Assembly (NCBI RefSeq): GCF_001612885.1
Contig: NZ_BDBH01000012.1
Location: forward strand, 1-64,000
Direction of reading: 5' to 3'
DNA from: Nocardia harenae NBRC 108248
GTDB taxonomy: Bacteria > Actinomycetota > Actinomycetes > Mycobacteriales > Mycobacteriaceae
Length of the DNA stretch: 64,000 nucleotides
Shown here: piece after piece, positions 1-8,630 of the stretch
Layout of the letters: the number at the start of each line of letters is the position of its first letter
Numbering within the stretch: the first letter of the stretch is position 1
The notes under the pieces: generated by a model
The model's input: the letters and a program-made list of their open reading frames with translations, nothing else
Told to the model about the DNA's origin: nothing
The model's database searches: none
Translations under genes and position numbers: made by a program

Positions 1-231
1 AAGGCCGATGAGGTGTTGTCGGTGCTCGAGGAGCGTGGGGTGCCGTACGCGGTGGGGATCAACGAGTTCGACGGGGCGCGTAGTTACCCGCTGGAGGAGG
101 TCCGCGACGCACTCGACCTCGCGCCGAACACCCCGCTGGTCCACCTCGACGCCCGGGATCGCGGCGCCTGCCTGCGCTCGCTGATCACCCTCGTCGAATT
201 CCTGTTCCACCGTCTGGAGTTTCAGCAATGA
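1..231 (+). CDS. Conservon GTP/ATP-binding protein, C-terminal part (CvnD-like)
   Basis: This is the last 76 codons of a gene that begins before the window. The visible part reads on from the first base in frame 1 and ends at a TGA that overlaps the next ATG by four bases (ATGA). The NEF core and the pattern of a conserved loop followed by a helix rich in Leu/Val fit the C-terminal end of the small Ras-like G proteins of actinobacterial conservons (sensor kinase, roadblock protein, DUF742 protein, G protein). The P-loop is outside the window, so the call rests on the tail plus the context: the next two genes are P450s, which often follow such G proteins. It would act in the cytoplasm in signal transduction. 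Confidence 0.72.
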   Translation, partial: KADEVLSVLEERGVPYAVGINEFDGARSYPLEEVRDALDLAPNTPLVHLDARDRGACLRSLITLVEFLFHRLEFQQ

Positions 232-1466
232 GCCAACCCGCAGCGTGCCCGATCCCGCACGGATCGCCGTTCGACACCGAGGGTCCGCGGTATCCGCTCT
301 GGTCCGATGAATTCGCCGCCGATCCGCACCGCGCCTACCAGGAGATGCGCGCGCGGTTCGGGCCGCTGGTACCGGTGGAGCTCTCGCCCGGTGTCGCCGC
401 CACGCTGGTGATCGGGTACCGCACCGCGGTCCGGATCCTCAACGACCCCGAGCACTTCCCGGCCGACCCGCGGATCTGGCAGCGCGATGCCCCGAGCGAC
501 TGCCCGGTACTGCCCATGCTGGAGTGGCGGCCGAACGCGCTGCGCAGCGCGGGCGCCGAGCACGCCAGGTACCGGGCCGCCAGCGTCGCCGCGCTCGCCG
601 ACGTGGACATGCACGGCGCGCAGCGCGCCGTCGAGCGCATCGCCACCCCCCTCATCAACGGCTTCTGCGAGACCGGCTCCGCCGACCTGATCAGCCAGTA
701 CGCCTTCCCGCTGATCTTCCAGGTGGTGAACGAGCTGGTCGGCTGCCCGCCGGAGATCGGGCAGACCATCGCCGAGGGGATGGCGCTGGTCTTCGACGTG
801 GAGCACGCCGACAAGGGTGCGGCCATGTTCACCGCGGGGTTGCACGAGCTCGTGCTGCTCAAGCGCCGGGAACCCGGCCCCGACATGGCGTCCCGGGTGG
901 TGCAGCACCCGGCCGGGTTCGACGACAACGAGGCCATCCAGCAGCTGCTGACGCTCTACGGCGCCGGTATCGAGCCGATGATGAACCTGATCGTGAACAC
1001 GGTGCGGCTCATGCTCACCGACGAGCGGTTCGGCGGCAAGATGCTCGGCGGCAGCCTCTCCACCAGGGACGCGCTGGACGAGGTGCTCTTCACCGACCCG
1101 CCGCTGGCCAACTTCTGCATGACCTACCCGCGGCAGCCGATCCTGATCGACGACGTCTGGCTGCCCGCCAACCAGCCGGTGCTGATCAGCATGGCCGGCT
1201 GCAACAACGACCCGGCCATCGACGCGGGCCGCTACACCGACAACCGCTCGCACCTGGCCTGGAGCGCGGGCCCGCACGCCTGCCCGGCCCGCTCGGTGGC
1301 GTACCTGATCGTGCAGGACGCCATCGACCTGCTGCTGGACGCGCTGCCCGAGCTCTCGCTCGGCGTGCGCCCCGAGGAACTGGCCTGGCGGCCGGGGCCG
1401 TTCCACCGGGCGCTGGCCGCGCTCCCGGTCACCTTCCCGCCCTCCCCACCGCTGCAGAGTTTCTGA
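228..1466 (+). CDS. Cytochrome P450 lacking the ExxR arginine (CYP157-like), conservon-associated
   Basis: 412 residues. The haem-thiolate loop is present as WSAGPHACPARS with the ligand Cys352. The I-helix reads GAGIEPMMN, so the usual acid-Thr pair is Glu-Pro. The K-helix reads DEVLFTDPP: Glu285 is kept but the ExxR arginine position is Phe288. Loss of ExxR is a known trait of the CYP157 family of Streptomyces, whose members are paired with CYP154 P450s, as here. The start ATG overlaps the stop of the G protein gene, indicating translational coupling. Its partner P450 starts 10 bp downstream. The substrate is unknown. The altered K-helix and proton-delivery positions raise the possibility that it is a haem sensor or a partner protein and not a standard monooxygenase; that is inference. 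Confidence 0.85.
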   Translation: MSQPAACPIPHGSPFDTEGPRYPLWSDEFAADPHRAYQEMRARFGPLVPVELSPGVAATLVIGYRTAVRILNDPEHFPADPRIWQRDAPSDCPVLPMLEWRPNALRSAGAEHARYRAASVAALADVDMHGAQRAVERIATPLINGFCETGSADLISQYAFPLIFQVVNELVGCPPEIGQTIAEGMALVFDVEHADKGAAMFTAGLHELVLLKRREPGPDMASRVVQHPAGFDDNEAIQQLLTLYGAGIEPMMNLIVNTVRLMLTDERFGGKMLGGSLSTRDALDEVLFTDPPLANFCMTYPRQPILIDDVWLPANQPVLISMAGCNNDPAIDAGRYTDNRSHLAWSAGPHACPARSVAYLIVQDAIDLLLDALPELSLGVRPEELAWRPGPFHRALAALPVTFPPSPPLQSF

Positions 1467-1476
1467 GGAGCCCGAC

Positions 1477-2685
1477 ATGGCACAGCCACCCCTCGTTCTC
1501 GATCCGACCGGCGCCGATATCCAGGGTGAGGGCGCGCGGATCCGCGCGCTCGGCCCGGTGACCAGGGTGGAGCTGCCCGGTGGGATCGCCGCCTGGTCGG
1601 TCACCGACGCGGCGCTGCTGAAGAGCCTGCTCATCGATCCGCGGGTCTCCAAGGACGCGCGGCAGCACTGGCCGCCGTTCATCGCGGGCGAGATCCCGGC
1701 GGACTGGCCGCTGCTGCCGTGGGTCGCGGTGACCAACATGCTCAGCGCCTACGGCAAGGAGCACCACCGGCTGCGCAAGCTGGTGGCGCCCGCCTTCACG
1801 CACCGCCGCACCGCCGCGCTGCGGCCGCGGATCCAGGCCATCGCCGACGAGCTGCTGGACGAGCTGGCGGCGGCGGGCGGGGTGGTCGACCTGCGCGAAG
1901 GGTACGCCTACCCGCTCCCCATCCGGGTGATCAGCACCCTGATGGGGGTGCCGGAGCAGCTGCACGCCGGGCTGCGGGCCTGCGTCGACGGCTTCTTCGA
2001 CACCTCGCTCCCGCCGGCGGCGGCGCAGGCCAACTACGCCGAGATGTACCGGCTGCTCGGCGAGCTGGTGGAGATCCGGCGCGCCGAGCCCGGCGACGAC
2101 ATGACCAGCCTCCTCATCACGTACCGGGACTCCGAGGACGGCGGCAGGCTGAACGAGCAGGAGCTGCTCGACACCCTGCTGCTGGTGATCGGCGCGGGGC
2201 ACGAGACCACCGTCAACCTGCTCGACCAGGCCATGTACGCGCTGCTCACCCGCCCCGCCGAGCTGGAGCGGCTGCGCTCGGGTGCGGTGCCGTGGAGTGA
2301 TCTCATCGAGGAGTCGCTGCGGTACGAGGCTCCGCTGGCGCATCTGCCGCTGCGGTTCGCGGTGGCGGAGCTCGAGGTCGGCGGGGTGCGGATCGCCGCG
2401 GGTGACGCGATTCTCGCCGGCTACGCGGCGGCGAATCGGGATCCCGGGTGGCACGGGGACAACGCGGACGAGTTCGACCTCGGCCGGGCGGGCAAGGAGC
2501 ACCTGGCCTTCGGGTACGGGACGCACCACTGCCTCGGTGCGCCGCTGGCCCGGCTGGAGGCGGAGATCGCGCTGCCCGCTGTCTTCGCCCGGTTCCCTGC
2601 TCTGCGGCTCGCGGAGGGGGAGCTGGGGCGGGTGCCGAGCTTCATCTCCAACGGGCACAAGCGGTTGCCCGCGTTCCTGGGCTGA
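1477..2685 (+). CDS. Cytochrome P450, CYP154-like
   Basis: 402 residues with every canonical P450 motif: I-helix GAGHETTVN, K-helix ExxR in EESLRYEAP, and the haem loop FGYGTHHCLGAPLARLE. It is preceded by a good ribosome binding site (GAGGAG) and lies 10 bp after the atypical P450, so the two should be co-transcribed with the upstream conservon. Together they look like the CYP157/CYP154 pairs known from Streptomyces conservons. It needs ferredoxin and a reductase, none of which is encoded nearby. The natural substrate cannot be told; CYP154 enzymes often accept steroids or macrolide-like molecules. The gene has no visible terminator, and the next gene is convergent with its stop three bases downstream. 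Confidence 0.9.
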   Translation: MAQPPLVLDPTGADIQGEGARIRALGPVTRVELPGGIAAWSVTDAALLKSLLIDPRVSKDARQHWPPFIAGEIPADWPLLPWVAVTNMLSAYGKEHHRLRKLVAPAFTHRRTAALRPRIQAIADELLDELAAAGGVVDLREGYAYPLPIRVISTLMGVPEQLHAGLRACVDGFFDTSLPPAAAQANYAEMYRLLGELVEIRRAEPGDDMTSLLITYRDSEDGGRLNEQELLDTLLLVIGAGHETTVNLLDQAMYALLTRPAELERLRSGAVPWSDLIEESLRYEAPLAHLPLRFAVAELEVGGVRIAAGDAILAGYAAANRDPGWHGDNADEFDLGRAGKEHLAFGYGTHHCLGAPLARLEAEIALPAVFARFPALRLAEGELGRVPSFISNGHKRLPAFLG

Positions 2686-2688
2686 TCG

Positions 2689-4101
2689 TCAGCCCACGTC
2701 CAGGTGGCGGAGGCGGGGCCAGAGTTCCGGCCAGGGGGTGCGGAGTCCGGTGCAGTGCCAGACGGCCAGGTCCTCCTGGACCGGGCGGAGTTCCCGGCAT
2801 TCGGTGACGTGCGGGCGTAGCTCGTCCGGGGTCCTGCCCACGTAGAGCACGTCGCGGGCGGAGTCCGGGGGCGGGGGAAAGTAGCCGTAGCTGCGGTTCG
2901 TGCTGTACGCGGGGGCCAGGTGCGGAGCGTAGAGGTCGATGTACGCGGCGACTATGTACGACTCGCCGAATACCGCGGTCCGGTCCTGCTCCGGCAGGGT
3001 GTCGTAGGAGGTGACCAGCTCGCGCGCGATGGTCCGCGGTACATCGGGTTCGGCGGCGACCACCGAGACGGCGAGCATGCCGAGCGCCGCGGCGGTGGCG
3101 AGGACGTAGGCGGGCCAGGCCACCCAGCCGAAGCGGCCACCGGCGAGCCTGCGCTGCTGTAGTCCGAGCGCGCCCGCGGCGAAGAGGGCGCCGTACAGGC
3201 CGTTCAGGTAGTACGGGCGGCCGACGGTGACCACGAAGAAGAGGTAGAGCACCACCGCGGTGACGCCGAGGAAGCGCAGCTCCGGCGTGCGCAGCAGGCG
3301 CCAGGTTCCGTAGAGGGCGAGGACCGTTCCGGCGATTCCGGCCATGATGACGAGCGTGACCGCGACGCCGGGGCGGCCACCGTACAGGGCGTCCGCCTCG
3401 CTCGCCACGATCTCGCCCATGCGCAGCTGCGGCCAGCCGTTGCTCGCCTGCCACCGGAAAGTCGGCAGGGCGAGGAGCAGGGCGATGACGGCGCCCGCCC
3501 AGAGCAGGGGGCGGCGCAGCAGTTCGCGGGGGCCGCAGAGCAGGATGCTCGCCGCGAGGACCGCGCATAGCAGGACCACCTGGAACTTGGTCTGCACGGC
3601 GAGCCCGGCCACGACGCCGAGCGCGAGCAGCAGCCGGTCGTCTCTGAGGCGGAGCCAGCGGGTCAGCAGCCAGATGATCAGGAGCCACTGGACCGGTTCC
3701 AGCGTGTACGGGGTGAGCCAGTGCCCGGCCAGGGTGATCCACAGCGTGGTCGCCTGGGCCAGTGCGGTGAGGAGCTGGGTGCGGCGGTCACCGCCGAGTT
3801 CGCGGGCGATGAGCGCGGCGACCACCACGGCCGCCGCGGTCGCGAGGATCGCGGGGATGCGCAGGACCGGAATGACATCGGGGGCCAGCCGATCCAGCGC
3901 CGCGGCGAGTGCGGGGGCCATGGGTGGCTGGTCCGCGGAGCCCCAGTCCAGGTGCTCGCGGCCGATGGCAAGCATGTACGCCTCGTCGAACCAGTAGCCG
4001 CCGCCGATGCTCGCCGTCACCAGGTGCGCCACCCCGACGATGGCCGCCACCAGCAGTACCGGCCGAGTTGCGAATTCCGTTCCCCGTTCGGTCGCCCTCA
4101 T
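2689..4101 (-). CDS. Polytopic glycosyltransferase, GT39/ArnT-PMT family
   Basis: 470 residues with about ten hydrophobic segments. The first extracellular loop carries the Asp-Glu motif of this family (YWFDEAYMLAIGREHLDWG, followed by ADQPP), which in ArnT and PMT enzymes holds the catalytic acid. Such enzymes move a sugar from a polyprenyl-phosphate donor onto a lipid or protein on the outer face of the membrane; in mycolata they include mannosyl- and arabinosyltransferases of the envelope. The donor and acceptor cannot be predicted here. It converges on the CYP154-like gene with only 3 bp between stops and is divergent from cysQ across about 70 bp, which must hold both promoters. Confidence 0.85.
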   Translation of the reverse strand: MRATERGTEFATRPVLLVAAIVGVAHLVTASIGGGYWFDEAYMLAIGREHLDWGSADQPPMAPALAAALDRLAPDVIPVLRIPAILATAAAVVVAALIARELGGDRRTQLLTALAQATTLWITLAGHWLTPYTLEPVQWLLIIWLLTRWLRLRDDRLLLALGVVAGLAVQTKFQVVLLCAVLAASILLCGPRELLRRPLLWAGAVIALLLALPTFRWQASNGWPQLRMGEIVASEADALYGGRPGVAVTLVIMAGIAGTVLALYGTWRLLRTPELRFLGVTAVVLYLFFVVTVGRPYYLNGLYGALFAAGALGLQQRRLAGGRFGWVAWPAYVLATAAALGMLAVSVVAAEPDVPRTIARELVTSYDTLPEQDRTAVFGESYIVAAYIDLYAPHLAPAYSTNRSYGYFPPPPDSARDVLYVGRTPDELRPHVTECRELRPVQEDLAVWHCTGLRTPWPELWPRLRHLDVG

Positions 4102-4171
4102 GAATTCGATTCTGCGGACGGGGTGGGGGCGGGCGCATCGCTCCGAGGAGGGGGTGCGGTCATCCTCGAGG

Positions 4172-4936
4172 ATGAGCGTGACAAACCGATCATTCCCGGC
4201 GAAAGTGAAGCGGGTGAACGACGACGAACTCGCCGCCGCCCTCGCCGCCGAGGCCGGCGAACTCCTGCTCGATATCCGGGATCAGGGCGGGGCCGCGGGC
4301 GACCGGCAATCCAACGCGCTGCTGCTGGAGCTGCTGCGCGCGGTCCGGCCGGACGACGCGGTGCTCTCCGAGGAGGCGCCGGACGACGCGGCCCGGCTGC
4401 GGCACGAGCGGGTCTGGATCGTGGATCCGCTCGACGGCACCAGGGAGTACAGCGAGCGGGGCCGGGACGACTGGGCGGTGCACGTCGCGCTCGCGGTGAA
4501 CGGGGTGGCGGCGATCGGGGCGGTGGCGCTGCCCGCGGCGGGGATCGTGCTGCACACCGGGGAGCCGCCGGTGCTCGCGCCCGCGGTGCCGGGGCCGATC
4601 CGGGTCGCGGTCTCCCGGAGCAGGCCGTCGGCCCGGGTGACCGCGCTGATCGGCGCGGTCCGCGGGCGGGCGGTGCCGATGGGGTCGGCCGGAGCGAAGG
4701 CGATGGCGGTGGTGCGCGGCGCCGCCGACGTGTACGCCCACTCCGGCGGGCAGTACGAATGGGATTCCTGCGCCCCGGTCGCGGTGGCCGCGGCGGCGGG
4801 GTTGCACGTCTCCCGGCTCGACGGCAGCCCACTCCGCTACAACCGCCCCGACCCCTACCTCCCCGACCTGGTCATCTGCCGTCCGGAGCTGGCCGACCAG
4901 GTGCTCACCGCCCTCGGCGCCCGCCGGGCGGGGTGA
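4172..4936 (+). CDS. cysQ: 3'(2'),5'-bisphosphate nucleotidase CysQ (inositol monophosphatase superfamily)
   Basis: About 254 residues from ATG 4172; GTG 4214 (VNDDELAAAL) is an alternative start that matches the usual family N-terminus well. Metal-binding motifs of the FIG superfamily are intact: SEEAPDD, then WIVDPLDGTREY, then EWDSCAPV with the preceding GSAGAKAMAV segment. The whole chain resembles the mycobacterial CysQ, which dephosphorylates 3'-phosphoadenosine 5'-phosphate formed in sulfate assimilation and can also act on inositol phosphates. It stands alone, divergent from the membrane glycosyltransferase. About 130 bp of non-coding DNA follows before the convergent HxlR gene. Confidence 0.92.
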   Translation: MSVTNRSFPAKVKRVNDDELAAALAAEAGELLLDIRDQGGAAGDRQSNALLLELLRAVRPDDAVLSEEAPDDAARLRHERVWIVDPLDGTREYSERGRDDWAVHVALAVNGVAAIGAVALPAAGIVLHTGEPPVLAPAVPGPIRVAVSRSRPSARVTALIGAVRGRAVPMGSAGAKAMAVVRGAADVYAHSGGQYEWDSCAPVAVAAAAGLHVSRLDGSPLRYNRPDPYLPDLVICRPELADQVLTALGARRAG

Positions 4937-5063
4937 GCGGGCCTCGGCCCAAGCAGCGCGGGCTGACGACGAGCCGGCCGCGCGGGCGGGCGAGGCGACC
5001 GGCACGTGGGCAGGCGCGTCTGCCGCGGGCGGATCCGGCGCTCACCCGGCCCGCGCCGGGCGA

Positions 5064-5753
5064 CTAGGCACTCGCCTCGACCGGCAGAGCCACCGCGCTG
5101 AACGGCGCAACCGGACTGAGCCGCAACACATTCGGCATCCGCCGGGTCATCGCACTCGACCCGGCGAACCCCACCCGCCCGGTACGGACCGCATGCCCGA
5201 TCGGCATCCGCCCCAACCACACCTGGTAGAGCCCGGCCACATCCGCGGTAATGGTCACATCCACCTCGAACCCGGGGTCGGTGGTGCACACCGACGGCGC
5301 CCCGCGATCGACCACGATCCAGAACCGCCGCGCGTCGTCGGTGAACCGCACCGCGAACACCTGCCGGAACCCGGGCAGCCCCGCGGTGTCCAGCCGGGTG
5401 TGCATCCACCAGACCAGCAGATCGGCATCGAGCTCGCCTTCCTCCGGCTCGCCGAAGGTGTGCTTGGCCCCCCACGCCCCGAGCCCGAAGAGCACCGGCT
5501 CCAGATCGGCCCCCGCCTCGGTGAGCAGGTACCGCACCCCGGCCTTCTCCACCAGCCCCGCCTTCTCGAACTGCCGCAGCCGCTTGGCCAGCAGGCTCCG
5601 GGAGAGCCCGGGCAGCCCGCGCGCCAGGTCGTTGAAGCGGGTGCTGCCGAGCAGCAGATCGCGCAGGATGAGCAGCGACCAGCGCTCGCCGAGCAGCTCC
5701 AGCGCACGGGAGATCGGGCAGTACTGGCCGTAGCCCGCGGTCGGGTCGGACAT
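5064..5753 (-). CDS. HxlR-family winged-helix regulator with C-terminal SCP2-like domain
   Basis: 229 residues from ATG 5753. The N-terminal 100 residues have the HxlR signature: a Cys near the start (GQYCPISRALELLGERWSLL), then RFNDLARGLPGLSRSLLAKR as recognition helix region and the wing before YLLTEAGADL. The C-terminal half (about 115-215) resembles sterol-carrier-protein-2-like ligand domains seen in a subgroup of actinobacterial HxlR proteins. It is divergent from the acyl-CoA dehydrogenase gene, with a long inverted repeat between them, so it probably represses itself and that enzyme. The N-terminal Cys could sense electrophiles, as in other HxlR/DUF24 members; that is inference. Confidence 0.88.
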   Translation of the reverse strand: MSDPTAGYGQYCPISRALELLGERWSLLILRDLLLGSTRFNDLARGLPGLSRSLLAKRLRQFEKAGLVEKAGVRYLLTEAGADLEPVLFGLGAWGAKHTFGEPEEGELDADLLVWWMHTRLDTAGLPGFRQVFAVRFTDDARRFWIVVDRGAPSVCTTDPGFEVDVTITADVAGLYQVWLGRMPIGHAVRTGRVGFAGSSAMTRRMPNVLRLSPVAPFSAVALPVEASA

Positions 5754-5786
5754 GGGTGGCACCTCGCGGAGGGGTCTGTTTCGTGT

Positions 5787-5818
5787 ACCGGACGGGTCCA
5801 TTTCCTGGACTATCCGGT
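5787..5818. promoter_or_regulatory. Nested inverted repeat, probable HxlR operator
   Basis: The 93-bp region between the HxlR start (5753) and the acyl-CoA dehydrogenase start (5847) contains ACCGGA (5787-5792) with GTCCA (5796-5800), then TTTCC, then TGGAC (5806-5810) with TCCGGT (5813-5818). The two halves are complementary apart from a one-base difference in spacing. A symmetric site between a regulator and its divergent neighbour is the normal place for an HxlR operator. Confidence 0.6.
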
Positions 5819-5846
5819 TATCGCGAGGCTTTCTACCTTCATAAAC

Positions 5847-6962
5847 ATGACCACCATCGAAACCACCACCGTGAACTGGATCGACCGCGCGAAGGCGGTC
5901 GGCGAGACCCTGCTCCCCGGCGTCGCCGAGCGCGACCGCACCGGCGCGATCGTCCCCGCGGACACCCTGCGCGACCTGGTCGCCGCAGGCGTCCCCGCCG
6001 AGTTCGGCGGCGGCGGCGCCACGCACGCCGAGGTCGGCGCGCTGCTGCGCGAACTCGGCAGGCACGACCCGTCGACCGCGGTCGCCTTCGCCATGCACTG
6101 CCACCTCGTCGCCACCCAGGTGTGGCGGCACAACCACGGCGCCGACGCCTCCGGCGTGCTCACCAAGGTCGCGAACGGCGCGATCCTGGTGAGCACCGGC
6201 GCCTCGGACTGGGTGGAGTCGAGCGGTACCGCCGAGCGGGTCGACGGCGGCTACCTGGTCTCCGCGCGCAAGGCGCCCGCCAGCGGCTGCGAGATCGGCA
6301 CCGTCCTGGTGACCAGCATCCGCTGGGACACCGGGCCGGAGGGGCCGCGCGTGCTGCACTGCGCGGTACCCCTGAGCGCGCCCGGCGTCCGGATCGAGCA
6401 GACCTGGGACACCATCGGGCTGCGCGCCACCGGCTCGCACACGGTGGTGCTGGAGGAGGTCTTCGTCCCGGACGCCGCGGTCTCGCTGATCCGCCCGGCC
6501 GGCGCCTGGCCGCCACTGCTGAACACCGTGATCGGCGCCGCCATGCCGCTGATCACCGCCGCCTACCTCGGCATCGCCGACGGCGCGGTGGAGACGGCGC
6601 TGCGGATGGTCGCGGGCCGCACCGACCAGCACATCCTGCAGCTCGCCGGTGAGCTGGTGAACGCCCACACCACCGCCGACGACCTGGTCACCGCCATGTT
6701 CGCGGGCTCGGACGACCTGCACTTCGACAATACCGACGCCTACGCCGCGCGCACGCTGAGCCGCAAGACGGTCGCGGCGGACCAGCTCATCGCCACGGTG
6801 CGGCTGGCCATGGAGACGGTCGGCGGGGCCGGGTACTCGCGCGGCTGCGATATCGAGCGGCGCTACCGCGATGTGCACGGCATCCTCTTCCACCCGCTGC
6901 CGAGGGCCAAGCAGCTGCTCTTCAGCGGCCGGGTGGCGCTCGGGTACGGCCCGCTCGGCTGA
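5847..6962 (+). CDS. Acyl-CoA dehydrogenase family flavoprotein
   Basis: 371 residues from ATG 5847; no strong Shine-Dalgarno is seen. The chain has the ACAD fold order: helical N-terminal domain, a middle beta domain (VSARKAPASG, then TWDTIGLRATGSHTVVLEEV, typical of FMN/FAD-dependent monooxygenase-like ACADs), and a C-terminal helical domain ending in the family pattern METVGGAGYSRGCDIERRYRDVHG. No clear catalytic Glu of the straight-chain dehydrogenases can be assigned, so it may be an ACAD-type monooxygenase or an acyl-CoA dehydrogenase with an unusual substrate. The divergent HxlR protein is the likely local regulator. Confidence 0.82.
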   Translation: MTTIETTTVNWIDRAKAVGETLLPGVAERDRTGAIVPADTLRDLVAAGVPAEFGGGGATHAEVGALLRELGRHDPSTAVAFAMHCHLVATQVWRHNHGADASGVLTKVANGAILVSTGASDWVESSGTAERVDGGYLVSARKAPASGCEIGTVLVTSIRWDTGPEGPRVLHCAVPLSAPGVRIEQTWDTIGLRATGSHTVVLEEVFVPDAAVSLIRPAGAWPPLLNTVIGAAMPLITAAYLGIADGAVETALRMVAGRTDQHILQLAGELVNAHTTADDLVTAMFAGSDDLHFDNTDAYAARTLSRKTVAADQLIATVRLAMETVGGAGYSRGCDIERRYRDVHGILFHPLPRAKQLLFSGRVALGYGPLG

Positions 6963-6973
6963 GGCCGCGGCGT

Positions 6974-7888
6974 TCACTCCCGATTGAGCCTGCGGGTCGG
7001 CTGTCTCGGCACCGCGCCCGGGTCGGGTGCGTTGTAGGCGGCGCCGAGCAGCAGCGCGAAATGGGTGATCCACACCCACACCAGCAGCATCACGGCCGCC
7101 GCCAGCGAACCGTACAGCCGGCTGTAGGAGCCGAAATGCTCCACGTAGAGGGTGAATGCGGCGGAGGCCGTGAGCCATACGGTGAGCGCGAGCAGGCTGC
7201 CGCGGGCCAGCCGCCGGTACCGGGTGCCGTGGCCGTGCAGCACCAGCCGGTACAGCAGCACCACCAGGAAGGTCATCACCGCGAGCAGCAGCGGCCACTT
7301 CAGGATCGGCCAGGCGGCCGCGACCTCCTCGCCGAGCCCGAACCGCCGCCCGATCCCGCTCGCCATCTCCCCGGTGGTCACCACCGCGACCAGGCAGCAG
7401 GCCGGCAGCGGGAACGCCACCGCCGCCAGCAGCGCGCGCAGCAGGATCGTGCGCGGGCCCGGGTGATCGCCGACGATCCCGTACATGGCCTGGATGGCCT
7501 GCACCAGCGCGCCCAGGTACCGGGTCAGGATCCACAGCGTCACCGGCAGCCCGACCAGGATGAGCGGCGCCGAGAGCGCCGAGCCGCGCAGCTCGCCGAG
7601 CGTGTCGACGAGCAGCTGGGCGCCGGGGCCGGGGCCGAGCGTACGGACCTCGTCCAGCAGCGGGTCGGTGATCGCCGGGTTCAGCGCGCCCACGATCGCC
7701 AGCATGGTGGTGAGCACCGGCAGCGCCGCCAGCACCGCGTAGAAGGTGAGCGTGGCGGCGTGGTCGGCGAGGGTGTCCTCGAAGACGAGGTCGAAGAGGT
7801 ACCTGGCCAGCTGTCCGCGCGAGCGCCGCGCCGGCGTCGCGACGCCTTCGAGCGGTGGGGCGAGCGGTGCTCGCGGAGCGACGGTCAC
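6974..7888 (-). CDS. YihY/BrkB family integral membrane protein
   Basis: About 304 residues from GTG 7888, which has a GGGGGA box upstream; a TTG at 7936 would add 16 residues. Six hydrophobic segments are visible, with the family features: DHAATLTFYAVLAALP near the N-terminus, LPVTLWILTRYLGALVQAIQ in the middle and WITHFALLLGAAYNA at the end. The old tRNA-processing annotation of this family (RNase BN) is not correct; its role is unknown, probably envelope related. It is the last gene of a three-gene minus-strand operon after the Nudix hydrolase gene and converges with the acyl-CoA dehydrogenase gene. Confidence 0.85.
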   Translation of the reverse strand: MTVAPRAPLAPPLEGVATPARRSRGQLARYLFDLVFEDTLADHAATLTFYAVLAALPVLTTMLAIVGALNPAITDPLLDEVRTLGPGPGAQLLVDTLGELRGSALSAPLILVGLPVTLWILTRYLGALVQAIQAMYGIVGDHPGPRTILLRALLAAVAFPLPACCLVAVVTTGEMASGIGRRFGLGEEVAAAWPILKWPLLLAVMTFLVVLLYRLVLHGHGTRYRRLARGSLLALTVWLTASAAFTLYVEHFGSYSRLYGSLAAAVMLLVWVWITHFALLLGAAYNAPDPGAVPRQPTRRLNRE

Positions 7889-7940
7889 GGAATCCCCCTT
7901 GTCCGCCCCGGGATTACCCGGGAGGGCGCCGGTCAACCGG

Positions 7941-8630
7941 TCAGCGATGGGTCCATTCCGGCTGGGCGAAGTGCGCCACCCTGGACTCGGCGGGGGTGCG
8001 CCCGAGCAGCACCACCTCGCGGAATTGGAAAAGCAGTGCGCCGGTGGGGGCGTGGATGTTCATGCCGGGGCCGAACCGCATCTGCAGCAGCCGGATTCCG
8101 CCCGCCGGAGCGGGGACGGTGGGCGGACGGCCGCCGGGGACGGCTTCGGCGGGCGAGACCCAGTGCGGCACGTCGGGCTCGGCCAGCCTGCGCAGCCCGA
8201 CCCGATGCACCGAGTGCACCTCGTCCGGGGCCGGGCGCAGCTCGGTGAGGTCGCGCAGCGCGACCACGAACGGGGTGATGGCGAAGCCGGAGGCGGCGGG
8301 GAAATCGTCGAGCGCGCCGATCACGTCGCTCTCCTCGGCGCGAATCCCGAGCTCCTCGTGCAGCTCGCGGAGCGCGGCGTCGCGCGCCGTCTCCGCCGGC
8401 TCCAGCCGCCCGCCCGGCAGGGCCCACTGCCCGGCATTGCGGCCCCGGTAGGCGCGCCGGATGAGCAGCACGGAGAGCGGCCCCTCCGGGTCGGCCGCGA
8501 CGCAGAGCGCCACCGCGGCGCGGCGCAGCCCCGGCCCGTCCGGCACCGCCGCGCGCTCGAACCCGTCCAGGCGGGCGTGCGCGAGCGCGCGGAATTCGGT
8601 CGTGCTCGCCGGAACGGGTTCTGCGCTCAT
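7941..8630 (-). CDS. Nudix hydrolase, CoA pyrophosphatase-like
   Basis: 229 residues from ATG 8630. The Nudix box is complete within GGRLEPAETARDAALRELHE followed by ELGI, matching Gx5Ex7REUxEExGU. The surrounding chain (LIRRAYRGRNAGQWALPGG before the box, ITPFVVAL and a long C-terminal extension after it) resembles CoA diphosphatases of the NUDT7/NudL type, although the specific CoA motif is not certain. The start overlaps the stop of the upstream gene by three bases (TCAT on the plus strand), so translation is probably coupled. It would hydrolyse a nucleoside diphosphate derivative in the cytoplasm. Confidence 0.85.
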   Translation of the reverse strand: MSAEPVPASTTEFRALAHARLDGFERAAVPDGPGLRRAAVALCVAADPEGPLSVLLIRRAYRGRNAGQWALPGGRLEPAETARDAALRELHEELGIRAEESDVIGALDDFPAASGFAITPFVVALRDLTELRPAPDEVHSVHRVGLRRLAEPDVPHWVSPAEAVPGGRPPTVPAPAGGIRLLQMRFGPGMNIHAPTGALLFQFREVVLLGRTPAESRVAHFAQPEWTHR

